Positions 12,910 through 13,239 of a DNA stretch of 13,239 nucleotides are shown in pieces. This DNA is from JANRJY01 sp033763735. Lineage in GTDB: Bacteria > Bacteroidota > Bacteroidia > Cytophagales > UBA9547. A program made the position numbers and the translations under genes. The stretch covers positions 1 through 13,239 of the forward strand of contig JANRJY010000088.1 in the NCBI GenBank assembly GCA_033763735.1. The letters run 5' to 3'. The notes beneath the pieces were generated by a model, which had not been told where the DNA came from, did not search any database, and saw only the letters and a list, made by a program, of their open reading frames with translations. The stretch's first letter is position 1, and each line of letters begins with the position of its first letter.

Positions 12910-13239
12910 ATGAATAGGACATCTAAAGTAATTTTAATCACCGGAGCAAGCACCGGCTTTGGCAACCTTACCGCCAAACTACTTGCTAAGGCAGGGCATA
13001 CAGTATATGCCACTATGAGGAATACCACTGGCAAAAACAAAGCTCATAAAGACGCACTGCTTGATTGGGGAAAATTACATCAGGCAAAACTTAGAGTAGT
13101 GGAGCTTGACGTAACCCAAGACAAAAGTGTGGAAGATGCCAAGGAACTCATTTTATCGGAAACCAACGGAAGCATTGATGTTATCATTAACAATGCCGGA
13201 ATTTATGGTGGCGGAATTCAGGAAGCCTTTACGGTCACC
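12910..13239 (+). CDS. Short-chain dehydrogenase/reductase (SDR), 3' end outside the window
   Basis: The gene is cut off by the window edge after 110 codons, with no stop seen. The ATG at 12910 gives MNRTSKVILITGASTGFGNL, a classical SDR start: TGASTGFG (residues 11-18) is the TGxxxGxG cofactor loop. VVELDVTQ (about 69-76) is the adenine-contacting DV segment, and NNAG (residues 94-97) is the structural motif after beta-4. The catalytic serine and YxxxK would lie past the edge. ATMRN after beta-2 suggests NADP(H) preference, as an Arg follows the strand. It is probably an NADPH-dependent oxidoreductase of unknown substrate, divergent from and likely controlled by the HxlR regulator. Confidence 0.92.
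   Translation, partial: MNRTSKVILITGASTGFGNLTAKLLAKAGHTVYATMRNTTGKNKAHKDALLDWGKLHQAKLRVVELDVTQDKSVEDAKELILSETNGSIDVIINNAGIYGGGIQEAFTVT

Overview
The window looks like chromosomal DNA of a Bacteroidota bacterium. The evidence is low-GC coding sequence, a very large secreted protein ending in a type IX secretion (T9SS type A) sorting domain, several promoter candidates of the TAnnTTTG type used by Bacteroidota sigma factors, start codons without Shine-Dalgarno sequences, and protein families typical of the phylum (DUF2141, DUF6597-AraC, DUF4287/DUF5655, Bacteroidota-type REP-associated transposase). The sequence alone does not give a genus. No rRNA, tRNA or CRISPR array was seen.

Layout. (1) 1-178: non-coding leader with a 25-nt imperfect inverted repeat. 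(2) 179-2809: a Crp/Fnr-type regulator, a small terminator, then a tight four-gene operon (atypical SDR, secreted DUF2141 protein, SnoaL-like protein, four-helix membrane protein). (3) 2819-3576: a possible acetyltransferase gene stub, then a RAYT (IS200-like, REP-associated tyrosine transposase) pseudogene with two in-frame TAA codons, bracketed symmetrically by two kinds of REP-like hairpin. (4) 3772-8335: a LuxR-type regulator divergent from a 1115-aa secreted multidomain protein with W-containing repeats, an NHL-type beta-propeller, an Ig-like domain, about three further beta repeats and a T9SS tail; a strong terminator follows. (5) 8608-10263: AraC regulator, VOC (glyoxalase-fold) protein and stand-alone TfoX C-terminal domain, ending in a 131-nt attC-like element. 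(6) 10424-12313: a second AraC regulator, a DUF4287-DUF5655 protein and a LIC_13387-like membrane protein. (7) 12451-13239: an HxlR regulator divergent from an SDR gene that runs off the window.

How the genes relate. The repeated theme is a small transcription regulator beside one to four small enzyme or membrane genes, separated by palindromic non-coding elements. This looks like a mosaic accessory region built of regulator-target modules on both sides of a cell-surface protein locus. No complete pathway and no defence system can be recognised. The points most worth following up are the REP-bracketed RAYT relic, the attC-like element overlapping the tfoX-like stop codon, and the large T9SS propeller protein with its divergent regulator.
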